Shown here one piece after another: positions 4,406 through 12,841 of a stretch of DNA of 16,551 bases. The notes below the pieces were generated by a model, which was given only the letters and a program-made list of their open reading frames with translations, was not told the origin of the DNA and made no database searches. The stretch covers positions 1 through 16,551 of the forward strand of contig JBGPJM010000099.1 of the NCBI GenBank assembly GCA_041485385.1, given 5' to 3'. The stretch's first letter is position 1. The number at the start of each line of letters is the position of its first letter. Source of the stretch: JBGPJM01 sp041485385. GTDB lineage: Bacteria; Planctomycetota; Phycisphaerae; Phycisphaerales; UBA1924. Position numbers and translations under genes: made by a program.

Positions 4406-7294
4406 ATGCTCCCGTTCCGGGCACGCGCTCTCGCGGCCGCCATCATCGCGGCCGGATTCGCCGCCTTCAGCGCCGATGCCCAGCAGTTCCAGCGCGTCCT
4501 GTGGGACGGCGGCAACGAGCGGGCCTTTTCCATCGAGCGCTCGTCCGGCGGCGGGTACATCATCGTCGGCACCCGCGAGCTCACGCCCGGCATCTTCGGC
4601 GTCGAGCTGAAGAGGACCGACGCGCTGGGCAATCTCGTCTGGACCCACCTCTACACGACGCCCGCGGGGTCGAACACGGCCCAGAGCGTCCGCCAAACCT
4701 CCGACGGCGGGTACATCATCGGCGGCGAGACCACCGCCGTCGCGGGCGCGGCGGTACAGATTCTGCTCATCAAGACCAACCCCCTCGGGGTGCTCACCTG
4801 GGCGCACGGCTACGGCGGCAACGCGAACACCCCCTTTGGCGGCACCGTCGTCCGCGAGCTCGCCGGCGCCGGCGGCCAGCCGGGCGGATATGCCGCCATC
4901 GGGCGCCGCTTCGGTCTGGGCGGCACCATCATGGGTGGCGTGCTCATCCGCACCGACCCGCTGGGCAATCTCATCTGCTCCGAGTACTACCGCGACAGCC
5001 GCTACGGTAACGCGTCGTTCATGAGCTTCAACGATGTCCGCCAGAACCCCGACGGCACGCTGAACATCATCGGCTGGACGGAGAACTCCGACGTGCCGCC
5101 CTCCGAGCTGCTGCACGTCAAGACCGACCCATGCGGGGCGATTCTCTTTGCCAAGACGTACGGTCCGCAGACCGAGTCGTCGCGCGGCGAGGGCCTGGAG
5201 CGGCTGGCGAGCGCCGACTACGCCCTCACCGGCAGCCTCATCGACGTTGGCGGCAATGCCTATACGTACGTGCTGCGGACCAACCCGGCCGGTATCCCCA
5301 TCTGGCAGCGGGTCCTGCGCATCTTCACCAACCCGCGCTCCATCCGCGAGACCGTCGCCGGTCACCTGGCCATCGCCGGCATGGGTCCCGTTGACGGCGG
5401 GATCCTCCGCCTGAACGGCGCGGGCGCGTTCGTGCTCTCGGAGACCTACGGCACACCCCCCTCGACCGACAGCGCCGAGGAGGCCATCACCACCGCCGAC
5501 GGCGGGTTTGGCATCGTCGGCGCCACCAATATCCCCGGCCCCTTCGGGTTCTACTTCATCAAGACCAATCCCCCGGGCCTCAGCCTCTGCAACGAGGCCC
5601 CGCTCCAACTGGGCCCGGTCGTCCGCGACCTGGTCCGCGACGTGCCCCTGACGATCGTGCCCAACCCCGGCGAGATCGTGATCCAGATGGCCGACACCGC
5701 CCAGATCACCGAGAACACCGTCCTCTGCCTGAACCGCGGCTGCGTCCCGCCGCCCACACGCATGGTTCTGTGGCTCCCCTTCGACGACACCGGCGCGCCC
5801 TCCTGCAACGCCGTCTCCGCCAACAACGGCGCCTGGTTCGGCGCCCCGCCGCCCGTCCCCACCCCCGGCGTCGTCGCCAACGGCCTCTGCCTCAGCGCCG
5901 CCGCGGGGAACTACGTGCAGGTCGCCCCGCACCCGGCCATCAACTTCTCGACGCAGAGCTTCTCCATCGACTGCTGGGTCCGCTACGCCAGCGCCCAGGG
6001 CCTGCAGGTCATCCTCGACAAGCGCTGCGAGGGGAGCTGCGCCCCCAACGTCTTCGGCTACAGCCTCTACCTCAACGGCAACGCTCTGGGCTTCCAGCTC
6101 GCCGACGGCGCTGCCCACAACTACGCCGGCCCCGTCCTCCCCCTCGTCAACACCTGGTACCACGTCGCCGTCGTCGTCGACCGCCCCAGCAGCACCCTCA
6201 CCTTCTACCGCGACTGCACGCCGACGGTCGTGCCCTTCGGCGTCGTGCTCGGCTCCATCGCCCACCCTCTTGGCAACATCAAGCCCCTCCGCATCGGCCG
6301 CCGCTCCGACCTCGGCACGCCGGGTTTCTTCACCGGCTGCATCGACGAACTGGAGATCTTCGGCAAGGCCCTCACCGCGACCGAGCTGCAGTCCATCTGC
6401 GACGCCGGCTCCCGCGGCAAGTGCAAGCGCACCTGCTACCTGCCCCTGGCCTCCTTCTGCGACGCCAACGTCAACACCATCACCGTGACCGGGCAGATCT
6501 GCAATCGGGGCTCGCCCACCCAGAACTTCAACATCCTCCCCACGACGCTCCCCGTCGGCGCCGGCTGCAACATCTTCGGGCCGGTCGTCACCGCCCCGGC
6601 CTCGGTCCTCGTCCCCGCCTGCTCCTGCGTCAACTTCAACTACACCGTCACCCGGCCGCCGGGCATGAACGCCCTCAACGACATGGGGTGTTACGAGATC
6701 ACCTTCCAGGCCGCCATCACCGGCGAGATCTTCAGTTGCCGCGCCAAGGTCGTCGACGCCCGCGGCACCTGCGGCGGCTGGGGCCAGTTCGCGTGCTGGA
6801 TCAACGCGCCGACGCTCGTCAGCACCCCTGTCCCCATCGACATCACCAACCTCCTGCCCGTGCAGCGCATGATCGCCTACCGCGTCTCCATCCAGGGCGA
6901 TGACGACAACCCGTCGCCCAACTGGGTCCGCCTCAACGGCCTCCCGCCCGGCATCCCCGTGACCGGCACGCTCACACTGGCGCCCGGCGGCACCGGCCGG
7001 CCGAACGTCCAGGTCATGTTCGATGAAGACGACGCCGGCCCCGCCTACACCATCCTCCTCGAGGCGGACACCGACGGTGACGGCGTGCCCGAGCCCCTCA
7101 CCGCCGCCCGCCTGTCCAATACGGAGGGCGGCTGCGCCGCCGACTTCAACGGCGACGGCGTCCTCAACAGCCAGGACTTCTTCGACTTCCTCACCGCGTT
7201 CTTCAACGGCAGCGCCGACTTCAACGGCGACGGCCTCACCAACAGCCAGGACTTCTTCGACTTCCTCACCGCCTTCTTCGCCGGCTGCAGCTGA
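4406..7294 (+). CDS. Secreted propeller/LamG protein with GC-type dockerin
   Basis: The 962-residue exported protein starts with a signal peptide (MLPFRARALAAAIIAAGFAA..., likely cut after ADA near residue 25). Residues about 30-400 contain seven related units of the form DGGYIIVG...LIKTNPLGNLVW, which suggests a seven-bladed beta-propeller. Residues about 453-672 look like a LamG/concanavalin-like domain (LWLPFDD, FSIDCWVRY, WYHVAVVVDR, CIDELEIFGKALT), a fold often used for carbohydrate binding. A Cys-rich beta domain follows (about 673-800). The end (about 909-962) is a GC-type dockerin with two Ca-binding-like loops (DFNGDGVLNSQD, DFNGDGLTNSQD). No catalytic motif is seen, so binding or adhesion is more likely than enzymatic action. 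The frame is open far upstream, but ATG 4406 is chosen because the signal peptide begins there. No Shine-Dalgarno sequence is evident. Codons favour C at the third position, unlike downstream genes. Confidence 0.85.
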   Translation: MLPFRARALAAAIIAAGFAAFSADAQQFQRVLWDGGNERAFSIERSSGGGYIIVGTRELTPGIFGVELKRTDALGNLVWTHLYTTPAGSNTAQSVRQTSDGGYIIGGETTAVAGAAVQILLIKTNPLGVLTWAHGYGGNANTPFGGTVVRELAGAGGQPGGYAAIGRRFGLGGTIMGGVLIRTDPLGNLICSEYYRDSRYGNASFMSFNDVRQNPDGTLNIIGWTENSDVPPSELLHVKTDPCGAILFAKTYGPQTESSRGEGLERLASADYALTGSLIDVGGNAYTYVLRTNPAGIPIWQRVLRIFTNPRSIRETVAGHLAIAGMGPVDGGILRLNGAGAFVLSETYGTPPSTDSAEEAITTADGGFGIVGATNIPGPFGFYFIKTNPPGLSLCNEAPLQLGPVVRDLVRDVPLTIVPNPGEIVIQMADTAQITENTVLCLNRGCVPPPTRMVLWLPFDDTGAPSCNAVSANNGAWFGAPPPVPTPGVVANGLCLSAAAGNYVQVAPHPAINFSTQSFSIDCWVRYASAQGLQVILDKRCEGSCAPNVFGYSLYLNGNALGFQLADGAAHNYAGPVLPLVNTWYHVAVVVDRPSSTLTFYRDCTPTVVPFGVVLGSIAHPLGNIKPLRIGRRSDLGTPGFFTGCIDELEIFGKALTATELQSICDAGSRGKCKRTCYLPLASFCDANVNTITVTGQICNRGSPTQNFNILPTTLPVGAGCNIFGPVVTAPASVLVPACSCVNFNYTVTRPPGMNALNDMGCYEITFQAAITGEIFSCRAKVVDARGTCGGWGQFACWINAPTLVSTPVPIDITNLLPVQRMIAYRVSIQGDDDNPSPNWVRLNGLPPGIPVTGTLTLAPGGTGRPNVQVMFDEDDAGPAYTILLEADTDGDGVPEPLTAARLSNTEGGCAADFNGDGVLNSQDFFDFLTAFFNGSADFNGDGLTNSQDFFDFLTAFFAGCS
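7142..7291 (+). repeat. Tandem dockerin-like repeat, 75-bp period
   Basis: Two near-identical DNA units begin at 7142 and 7217 with GACTTCAACGGCGACGGC. Each encodes a 25-residue Ca-loop plus helix (NSQDFFDFLTAFF). The similarity at the DNA level suggests recent duplication or gene conversion. Confidence 0.75.
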
Positions 7295-7357
7295 GAAATC
7301 AGGCATCAGGCAGGCATTCCGCCGCACTTCCCGCGAACGGGCGGTGCGGAGGATGGT

Positions 7358-7405
7358 GCGCGCCCGGCGCGCGGGTAGACTTGTGCAGCGCCCCCTCCGG
7401 GGGCG
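7358..7405 (+). terminator. Two GC hairpins between the secreted-protein genes
   Basis: GCGCGC-CCG-GCGCGC (7358-7372) and CGCCCCC-TCC-GGGGGCG (7389-7405) are perfect stems with 3-base loops. Neither is followed by a T run, so they are not classical intrinsic terminators. They could stabilise the upstream mRNA 3' end or form the leader of the downstream gene, whose ATG lies 26 bases beyond. Confidence 0.35.
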
Positions 7406-7430
7406 ACCCCTCCCCCGCGCGGAGCCCCGA

Positions 7431-10400
7431 ATGCCTCCTCCGTTCGCCCGCCTGCTCATGCCGGGCCTGATGGTGCTGTCGATGACGGTCCTCCTGCCAT
7501 CGGCCCGCGCCCAGGTCATCCTCACCGCACCCCTCGACGTCAACTCCCTCGTCGACGCCGGCCAGGCCTCGCTCACCGCGACGCCGTGGGATATCGGCCA
7601 GCCGCGGGACGTCTTCGACGGCAACACGGACACGCTCTATCGCTCGGCGAACATCAACCCGGCGCAGATCACCGTCACCCTCGGTGCGCCCCAGACGTTC
7701 CACCACTTTCGCGTGCTGTGCGCCGGCGGCACGACGCGCTGGCGCATCGAGACGGCCGAGACCGAGGCGGACCTGGACGCGCACGCCGGGTCGTACTTCC
7801 TCCTCATTGATTGGACGACCTCCCCCAACGAGACGTGGTGGACGCTCACCCCCGCGGCCCCGCGCTCGGCGCACCTGATCCGCCTGACCGCCAACCGCCT
7901 CGTCGGCGACAACTATGTGCACATCCGCGAGTGGGAGATCCACACGTCGGTCACGGTGAGCTCGCTGGTTATCTCGCCCGCCTCCTACGAGCTCTTCCCC
8001 ACGCAGACGCAGCAGCTAGTCGCCTTCGGCGCGGCGAGCACCGGCGGGATCATCCAGCTCGGGTCGCAGGTGGCCTGGCAGTCGTCGCTCCCCGGGGTGG
8101 CGGGGGTGAACGCCTCGGGGCTGGTGACGGCGGGGTCGGTCGGGGATGCGAATGTGACGGCGACGCTTGGCGGGCTTCCGCCGGCCGCGGCTTCGATTCA
8201 TGTGCTGGACGGTGCGGCCCAGCCCGGCTCGGCGCCGGTGATCAGCAAGCGGTTCCTCGGTCTGAGCTTCGACCCGACGCTGAGGTCGCAGGGTGGGCAG
8301 CGGCTGAACACGTACTTCGGTTGGGGCGATCCGCTGCCGCACATCCAGGCTGCGCTGAACGGCCTCAACAACGCCAGCCACGGCCAGCTCGACGCCCGCC
8401 TCACAAGCTTCATCAATGCCGACGTCTGGCCCGTCAAGGCCGACGGCTACATCTACACCGAGCCGGTGTACCTCGCGGGCCAGTGGCACATGCCCGACGG
8501 GGTGGACTACCAGACGATCTGCCGCGACTACGACCTGGCGCGGCGTGTGGACAGCGGCGAGGTTGATGAGGTGTATCTCGACGGTGCGCCGTACTTCGGC
8601 TACTGGGAATCGACGATGGCCGGGCGGGGCGGGTACTACTGCAACAGCGGGCCGCAGGACGGCGTCGCGTGCTCGAAGATCTTCGTCATGATGGGGGGCA
8701 ACTACGAGCGGTGGGACACGATCCTGCACGGCGATGGGCACCGGGGCGAGTCGATCATGAGCTTCGTCTACGGGTTCTGGGCGATCGACCAGGACCGGCA
8801 CCTCTGGGAGCGCTTCACGCACAACATCGGGCAATCGCCGCAGACGCCCGCGTGCGGCTCGGTGCATTACCCGCCCAACGGCGTGGCCGGCTACGACTAC
8901 GCCAACCCGCAGACCGTCCAGAGCACCGCGATCGACTGGGAGCAGAACTTCCCGTTCCTCACCGGCCAGACCGGCCCGGTGAACGCGGAGACCTGGGGCG
9001 CGCCGTACCAGTTCAACTACCTGTCGTGGTGGTGGGGGCACATGCCGCACGTGGGCGGGCGGAACTTCGCCGACGGATACAACCGGCTCAACAACTGGTG
9101 GGAGTACACGTACAACTTCAACGCGCACGCGGAATCGGGCGGCGAGCACTGGGCGGGGGCTGCGCCGCCGCCGGCGGTGCTGTCGCCGATTGCCGAGCGG
9201 ATGATCGTCTCGCCGGCGGGCGACGAATGGGCCCCGCGGGTGAACTCGTCAGGGCGGGTGGTGTGGCAGGGCTTCGACGGCGAGGACTACGAGATCTACT
9301 CGGCGAACGCGGACGGCACGGGGTTTGTGCAGATCACGAATAACGCGCTCAGCGACGAGGCGCCGGCGATCAATGATGCGGGGCAGGTCGTCTGGCAGGC
9401 CTTCGACGGGCGGAGCTACGACATCTACACGGCCCGGGCCGATGGGACGGGCCTCCGGCGGATCACGTCCAACACGAGCAACGAGTGGCACGCGGCGATC
9501 AACAGCGCGGGCCGGATCGTGTGGGACCATTGGGACGGGCGCGACTACGAGATCTTCTCGGCAAACTTCGACGGCTCGGGCGTGACGCAGCTCACGAGCA
9601 ACAACGCATCCAGCGGCAAGCCGCGCGACGATGTGTGGCCGCGGATAGCTGATGATGGGCGGGTGGTGTGGGCCGGCTACGACGGGACCGACTGGGAGAT
9701 CTACTCCTGCATGGCCACGGGCGGGTCGATCACGCAGCTCACGGACAACGTCTGGGACGATGAGTACCCGCAGATCAGCCGCACGGGTGGGCACGTGGTG
9801 TGGCAGGCGCGGGTGGCCTCGGGCAACACCGAGGTCTTCGCGGCGTCGGCGACGGGCGGACCGGTGGTGCGGCTGACGAGCAACTCGCGCGAGGACTGGT
9901 GGCCGCAGGTGAACTCGGCGGGGACGGTGGTCTGGATGGGCCACGACGGGACTGGAGGGGGGGATTGGGAGATCATGCGCGGGAGCGTGACGGGGGTGCC
10001 GGGGCCGGTCGCGGTGACGAGCAACTTCACGCACGATCAGTACCCGCGGATCGACGAGGTGGGTCGGATCGTCTGGCAGGGGTTCGACGGCGGTGATTGG
10101 GAGATCTACTCCCTTGACGCCGCACCCGGTGCGCCGATCCAGCGACTTTCCGACAACAGTTACGACGACCGCTGGCCGGCGATTTCGCCCACGGGCGGGT
10201 TTGTAGTTTGGCACGCCGAGTCCACGCTCACCGGTGCGGGGCGGTTGACGGACATCCACGTCCACGCCCCCGGGGGCGGGTGCGCAGCGGACTTCAACCA
10301 CGACGGCTCCCTGAACTCGCAGGATTTTTTCGACTTCCTCTCCGCGTTCTTCGCCGTCCCCACTCCTCCCGGCGCCGACTTCAACCACGACGGCGCGGTG

Positions 10401-10454
10401 AACTCGCAGGATTTCTTCGACTTCCTCGGCGCGTTTTTCGCCGGCTGCGGCTGA
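7431..10454 (+). CDS. Secreted discoidin/Big2/PD40-propeller protein with GC-type dockerin
   Basis: The 1007-residue exported protein has a signal peptide (MPPPFARLLMPGLMVLSM..., probable cut after SARA near residue 28). Residues about 30-175 resemble an F5/8 type C (discoidin) domain (DVFDGNTDTLYRS, FHHFRVLC, LIRLTANR, IREWEIHT). Residues about 177-260 resemble a Big2-type Ig-like domain. Residues about 265-575 are a region I do not recognise, rich in Trp, Tyr and Gly, with HGDGHRGES (His433, His437, Glu440). From about 598 to 930 there are seven TolB/PD40-like units, such as GRVVWQGFDGEDYEIYSANA, with an eighth partial VVW strand that could close the ring. A GC-type dockerin ends the protein (about 950-1007). 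Its start was placed at ATG 7431 because of the signal peptide. It lies 136 bases after the previous gene and may be co-transcribed with it. The middle region might be enzymatic, but this is speculation. Confidence 0.82.
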   Translation: MPPPFARLLMPGLMVLSMTVLLPSARAQVILTAPLDVNSLVDAGQASLTATPWDIGQPRDVFDGNTDTLYRSANINPAQITVTLGAPQTFHHFRVLCAGGTTRWRIETAETEADLDAHAGSYFLLIDWTTSPNETWWTLTPAAPRSAHLIRLTANRLVGDNYVHIREWEIHTSVTVSSLVISPASYELFPTQTQQLVAFGAASTGGIIQLGSQVAWQSSLPGVAGVNASGLVTAGSVGDANVTATLGGLPPAAASIHVLDGAAQPGSAPVISKRFLGLSFDPTLRSQGGQRLNTYFGWGDPLPHIQAALNGLNNASHGQLDARLTSFINADVWPVKADGYIYTEPVYLAGQWHMPDGVDYQTICRDYDLARRVDSGEVDEVYLDGAPYFGYWESTMAGRGGYYCNSGPQDGVACSKIFVMMGGNYERWDTILHGDGHRGESIMSFVYGFWAIDQDRHLWERFTHNIGQSPQTPACGSVHYPPNGVAGYDYANPQTVQSTAIDWEQNFPFLTGQTGPVNAETWGAPYQFNYLSWWWGHMPHVGGRNFADGYNRLNNWWEYTYNFNAHAESGGEHWAGAAPPPAVLSPIAERMIVSPAGDEWAPRVNSSGRVVWQGFDGEDYEIYSANADGTGFVQITNNALSDEAPAINDAGQVVWQAFDGRSYDIYTARADGTGLRRITSNTSNEWHAAINSAGRIVWDHWDGRDYEIFSANFDGSGVTQLTSNNASSGKPRDDVWPRIADDGRVVWAGYDGTDWEIYSCMATGGSITQLTDNVWDDEYPQISRTGGHVVWQARVASGNTEVFAASATGGPVVRLTSNSREDWWPQVNSAGTVVWMGHDGTGGGDWEIMRGSVTGVPGPVAVTSNFTHDQYPRIDEVGRIVWQGFDGGDWEIYSLDAAPGAPIQRLSDNSYDDRWPAISPTGGFVVWHAESTLTGAGRLTDIHVHAPGGGCAADFNHDGSLNSQDFFDFLSAFFAVPTPPGADFNHDGAVNSQDFFDFLGAFFAGCG
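10290..10451 (+). repeat. Dockerin-like repeat pair, 87-bp period
   Basis: DFNHDGSLNSQDFFDFL and DFNHDGAVNSQDFFDFL are encoded from 10290 and 10377, with a Pro-rich spacer (VPTPPG). The DNA is close to the dockerin pair of the preceding gene and is C-rich, while the surrounding half of this gene is G-rich. Confidence 0.7.
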
Positions 10455-10489
10455 CGCCCGGAGCGCGTTCCCGTTACATTTGACAGGAC

Positions 10490-10494
10490 GGAGG
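10490..10494 (+). promoter_or_regulatory. Ribosome binding site of the GH35-like gene
   Basis: GGAGG lies six bases before ATG 10501. This favours that start over an in-frame TTG at 10480. Confidence 0.6.
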
Positions 10495-10500
10495 ACGGCG

Positions 10501-12690
10501 ATGGCGGTGGAGCTGCGCGAGGGTGTGCTTTGGGTCGGCGGCCGGCGCGTGCCGATCGTCGCCGGGGAGATGCACTATTGGAGGTTGAACCCGGCCCGCT
10601 GGGGCGAAATCCTCGCGAGGTACCGCGAGCTTGGGCTGACCATGCTGGCGACGTACGTCCCGTGGCAGTACCACGAGCTGTCGCCTGGGGTGTTCGACTT
10701 TGAGGGCAAGACGGAGCCGCAGCGGGACCTGGCGGGGTTTCTGCGGGCGGTGCAGGAGGCGGGGCTGTGGGTGTTCATCAGGCCGGGGCCGTACATCTAC
10801 TCGGAGTGGACCAACGCCGGTGTGCCGGACCGGGTGGTAGGGCTCTGCCGGATGTCGGACGAGTACCGGCGCGAGGCGGCGGTGTGGATGCACGCGGTGA
10901 CGGAGGTGGTCTCGCCGCACTTCGCGACGCGCTCGGACTCGGGGAACATCGTGCTCTTCCAGCCCGACAACGAGATGGACCTGTTCTCGCACTGGTTCGA
11001 GGGGCCGTGCGGGCTGGATGGCACGCAGGCGGGGTTCTTCCAGGAGTTCCTGCGGGAGGCCTACGGCGAGGGCGAGCGTGGGGGTGGCGGCGGCGGAGGG
11101 GGCGGAGGGGGGGTGTTGCGGCTCAACGAGGCGTGGGGAACGTCGTACGCAACACTCGCCGAGGCCCAGGCGATGGCGGAACCGACGGACCGCTTCGATC
11201 CTCGACAGCGGACGCGGACCCGGGATTTCTGGCGGTTCCAGCACTGGGCGGTGGCGAAGGCGGTGAAGTGGCACGCCGACGAGTATCGGCGCCTGGGCGT
11301 CGACCTGCCGATGGTGGCGAACTACTACCCCGGCGGCGATGTGCAGAACTGGCGCGAGCTGTCGCGCGCGGGGGGCGTGGACATCCTCGGGATCGACTGG
11401 TACCCGCGCAACGAGTTCGGCCTGGGGGCCACGGGCGCGGCGGGCGGGGCCCAGGGGGGCGGGCTCGGCGGCGACGCACGCGAGGAGCACCGCCGGTTCA
11501 TGGATACCTGCCGCTACCAGCGGGTGGTGTCGAAGGTGCCGATGATCGCGGAGCTGGAGTGCGGCGTGTGGCACGGGTACCACGAGTATGTGGGGTCGCC
11601 GTCGCCGGCGCACTACCGCCTGATGGCGTGCTCGGCGATGCTGGCGGGGATCACGTCGATCAACTGGTACATGCTCGTCGGGCGCGACAACTGGTACTTC
11701 ACGCCGGTGAACGAGCGGGGGGAGCTACGCCCGGAGGTGGCCGAGGCGGTGATGGGGGTGAACAGGCTGTGGGGCGCGGCGGATCCGGCGGGGCTGGAGA
11801 AGCTCTGCTCGGCGGCGGTGGTGGTGGATGCGGAGCAGATCGGCACCGATGGGATCCTGGCGGACAACGCGGCGCTGCGGGCGTTCTACGACGCGGGGAT
11901 CGATTTCGAGCTCTTCGACCCGGAGATGGAGCCGCCCGGCGGCGCGGTGCGACCGCTGATGATCTACGGAGCCGCGGACTGGCTGGCGCGGGCGTCGCAG
12001 GCGTGCCTGGTGCGGTACGTGGAGGAAGGGGGAACGCTGGTGGTGTGCCGGCAGCGCCCGCTGCGCGACAGGACGTTCCACGAGTACAACGGGCTGGGGC
12101 TGGTGGAGCCGGCGCGGGTGCTGTCGCGTCTGGGGAAGAAGGTGCGGGTGGAGCTGCCAGGGGTTGGCCGCGTGAGCGCGACGGGCTCGATCGCGGAAGG
12201 GGCGGTGTGGAACTGGGATGGCGAGTCGCTGGCGCGCGATGCGGAAGCGATCTGGTGCGAGCAGGTGGCGGGGACGCAGCAGGCGATCGAGAACGCCGAC
12301 GCGTGGATGAAGCGGTACCGAGGGAAGCGGTGGATCTGCGGGTACGTGGAGCGGCGAGGGCGCGGCCGCCTTGTGGTGCTCGGAGTGCCGGTGAACGGCG
12401 AGCTTGTGGCGGCGCTGCACGCGGCGGCGGGAGCGCCCGTGTTCGCCCGGGCCGAGTTGCCGGGTGTCCAGACGGCCCTGTTCCGGCGCGGCGACCGGCT
12501 GGTGCTGGTCGGCGCGAGCCTAGGGGATGGTGCGGCGAGGATTCGTATCACGCTCGGGGGTGTGAAGACTCCCCCCCAAGTCCGGGTGACCGACCTCTGG
12601 ACGGGGCGCGCGGAGGAGGCCGCTGTGTCGAGCCTGAGCGTGCGGCTCGAGCGCAGAAGCGGCGGTGTTTGGGCAATCGAGCCCATTTGA
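10501..12690 (+). CDS. GH35-like beta-galactosidase, cytoplasmic
   Basis: The 729-residue enzyme has a GH35-type (clan GH-A) barrel that should hydrolyse terminal beta-galactosides or similar glycosides. The N-terminus shows the family pattern GEMHYWRLNPARWGEIL, TYVPWQYHELSPGVFDF and GLWVFIRPGPYIYSEWT. The probable acid/base is Glu158 in FQPDNEMDLF. The probable nucleophile is Glu351 in MIAELECGVW, which keeps the E-x3-G spacing of the GH35 motif. Residues about 435-530 (AAVVVDAEQIG...MIYGAADWL...VEEGGTLVVCRQR) look like the Rossmann-like, GATase-type domain known from GH42 enzymes, and a beta-rich C-terminus follows. No signal peptide is seen. Residues 194-204 are eleven consecutive glycines, and a second Gly/Ala-rich loop lies near 310-325. 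The start is set by the ribosome binding site. The gene is 46 bases behind the secreted-protein gene and may share its transcript. The substrate cannot be read from the sequence. Confidence 0.83.
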   Translation: MAVELREGVLWVGGRRVPIVAGEMHYWRLNPARWGEILARYRELGLTMLATYVPWQYHELSPGVFDFEGKTEPQRDLAGFLRAVQEAGLWVFIRPGPYIYSEWTNAGVPDRVVGLCRMSDEYRREAAVWMHAVTEVVSPHFATRSDSGNIVLFQPDNEMDLFSHWFEGPCGLDGTQAGFFQEFLREAYGEGERGGGGGGGGGGGVLRLNEAWGTSYATLAEAQAMAEPTDRFDPRQRTRTRDFWRFQHWAVAKAVKWHADEYRRLGVDLPMVANYYPGGDVQNWRELSRAGGVDILGIDWYPRNEFGLGATGAAGGAQGGGLGGDAREEHRRFMDTCRYQRVVSKVPMIAELECGVWHGYHEYVGSPSPAHYRLMACSAMLAGITSINWYMLVGRDNWYFTPVNERGELRPEVAEAVMGVNRLWGAADPAGLEKLCSAAVVVDAEQIGTDGILADNAALRAFYDAGIDFELFDPEMEPPGGAVRPLMIYGAADWLARASQACLVRYVEEGGTLVVCRQRPLRDRTFHEYNGLGLVEPARVLSRLGKKVRVELPGVGRVSATGSIAEGAVWNWDGESLARDAEAIWCEQVAGTQQAIENADAWMKRYRGKRWICGYVERRGRGRLVVLGVPVNGELVAALHAAAGAPVFARAELPGVQTALFRRGDRLVLVGASLGDGAARIRITLGGVKTPPQVRVTDLWTGRAEEAAVSSLSVRLERRSGGVWAIEPI

Positions 12691-12841
12691 GGGTGCTGGG
12701 CGGCGACACCATCAAGTGTGCGGCGGCGCGGGCCGATTCGTCTCCGGAGAGCGATACCCGATGCTCCCGGCCGAGCCGGGGCGGGTTACCGGACGGGCGG
12801 CGTCCGTGGCACGGTGAGTTGTCTTCCCAAGGCTGGAGGGC
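12691..12841 (+). promoter_or_regulatory. Structured intergenic leader before the kinase gene
   Basis: Two strong hairpins lie in these 151 bases. One has CCCGGC-CGA-GCCGGG (12766-12780), extended by ACCCG/CGGGT (12756-12760 with 12782-12786). The other is CGGACG-GGCGG-CGTCCG (12790-12806). There is no T run, so they do not form an intrinsic terminator. I could not match the sequence to a known riboswitch: it lacks the GEMM-I CACAGGGCAAACC core. It may be the 5' leader of the kinase gene or the 3' end of the hydrolase mRNA. Confidence 0.35.

Noticed and set aside
4313..7633. Long minus-strand open frame of about 1100 codons
   Set aside because: It is antisense to two clear secreted-protein genes and has a Gly/Ala/Val/Asp-rich composition typical of a mirror frame in C-rich, high-GC DNA.
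10480..10500. TTG start at 10480 for the GH35-like gene, or TTGACA there as a -35 box
   Set aside because: ATG 10501 has GGAGG at proper spacing. A promoter at TTGACA would place the -10 box inside the coding region.
12691..12841. GEMM c-di-GMP riboswitch before the kinase
   Set aside because: A GGGTTACCG stretch is reminiscent of the 3' side, but the conserved CACAGGGCAAACC and GGGACGCAAAGCC parts are absent.
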